A program made the translations under genes and the position numbers. A stretch of DNA of 14,938 nt from an uncultured Prevotellaceae bacterium (GTDB taxonomy: Bacteria; Bacteroidota; Bacteroidia; Bacteroidales; Bacteroidaceae), in assembly GCA_905202115.1 (NCBI GenBank), contig CAJKQZ010000046.1:1-14938 (forward strand), in the 5' to 3' direction. The notes under the pieces were generated by a model. It did no database searches. It was given only the letters and a program-made list of their open reading frames with translations, and was not told the DNA's origin. This document shows, piece after piece, positions 14,838 to 14,938 of the stretch. Each line of letters starts with the position of its first letter. The stretch's first letter is position 1.

Positions 14838-14938
14838 TTTTGCAGACAAAAACGGTCACCTGGCAAGTAGTTGAGAATCAGCGTGTGTATATGTAGCGAA
14901 AAATATGTCTGAGATATTTTAAAATATCTCAGACATAT
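14838..14938 (+). repeat. Palindromic intergenic repeat, copy F (long type, cut by window edge)
   Basis: TTTTGCAGACAAAAACGGTC (14838-14857) matches copy B exactly. AAGTAGTTGAGAATCAGC, GTGTATATGTAGC and the core palindrome then follow in the same order and orientation. The left core arm (14900-14920) and the visible right arm (14921-14938) are perfectly complementary. The rest lies beyond the window. It differs from B at several positions in the left segment, so it is an older or independent copy. Confidence 0.88.

Noticed and set aside
1045..14938. CRISPR array
   Set aside because: The repeats are palindromic but are kilobases apart, in both orientations and with variable extent; there are no regular spacers and no cas genes.

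Overview
The window looks like chromosomal DNA of a member of the order Bacteroidales. IspG is the long, insert-containing type. DUF4254, the TonB-receptor-like barrel and the membrane-anchored MutS homologue are typical of that group. Several genes are preceded by the Bacteroidetes promoter -7 box TAnnTTTG, once with a correctly spaced -33 TTTG, and leaders are A-rich without strong Shine-Dalgarno sites. No rRNA, tRNA, CRISPR array, integrase or transposase was seen. Genus cannot be given from the sequence alone.

Layout from left to right. The 5' end of pdxB (minus strand, cut by the window edge) diverges from a DUF4254 gene (+). Next come ispG (+) and a secreted SGNH/GDSL hydrolase (+). The hydrolase converges on a large outer-membrane beta-barrel gene (-). 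Then, all on the minus strand and listed in order of transcription, are pgk followed by an orphan substrate-binding lipoprotein and a TPR protein that overlap by 11 nt. Finally a membrane-anchored MutS-family ATPase gene (+) diverges from pgk. The genes are mostly single housekeeping or envelope units (vitamin B6, isoprenoid precursors, glycolysis). The only clear operon is the lipoprotein-TPR pair, plausibly fed by read-through from pgk. The left half is GC-rich (roughly 58% in a sampled ispG line), while the lipoprotein/TPR region is much more AT-rich (roughly 38-43% in sampled lines).

The most striking content is intergenic. A 42-bp palindrome built from ATATGTCTGAGATAT and its reverse complement occurs six times, always between genes: at about 1091, 3215, 4372, 7652, 12644 and 14900. 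Two copies are embedded in a ~175-190-bp element (about 3138-3328 and, inverted, 12573-12747) that match at 124 of 125 bases over their central part. A third copy of the same long type begins at 14838 and runs off the window. The others are shorter derivatives. This is a dispersed, non-coding, REP/MITE-like repeat family at a density of about one per 2.5 kb. It looks able to form strong hairpins flanked by A/T runs, and I cannot match it to a named family from memory.
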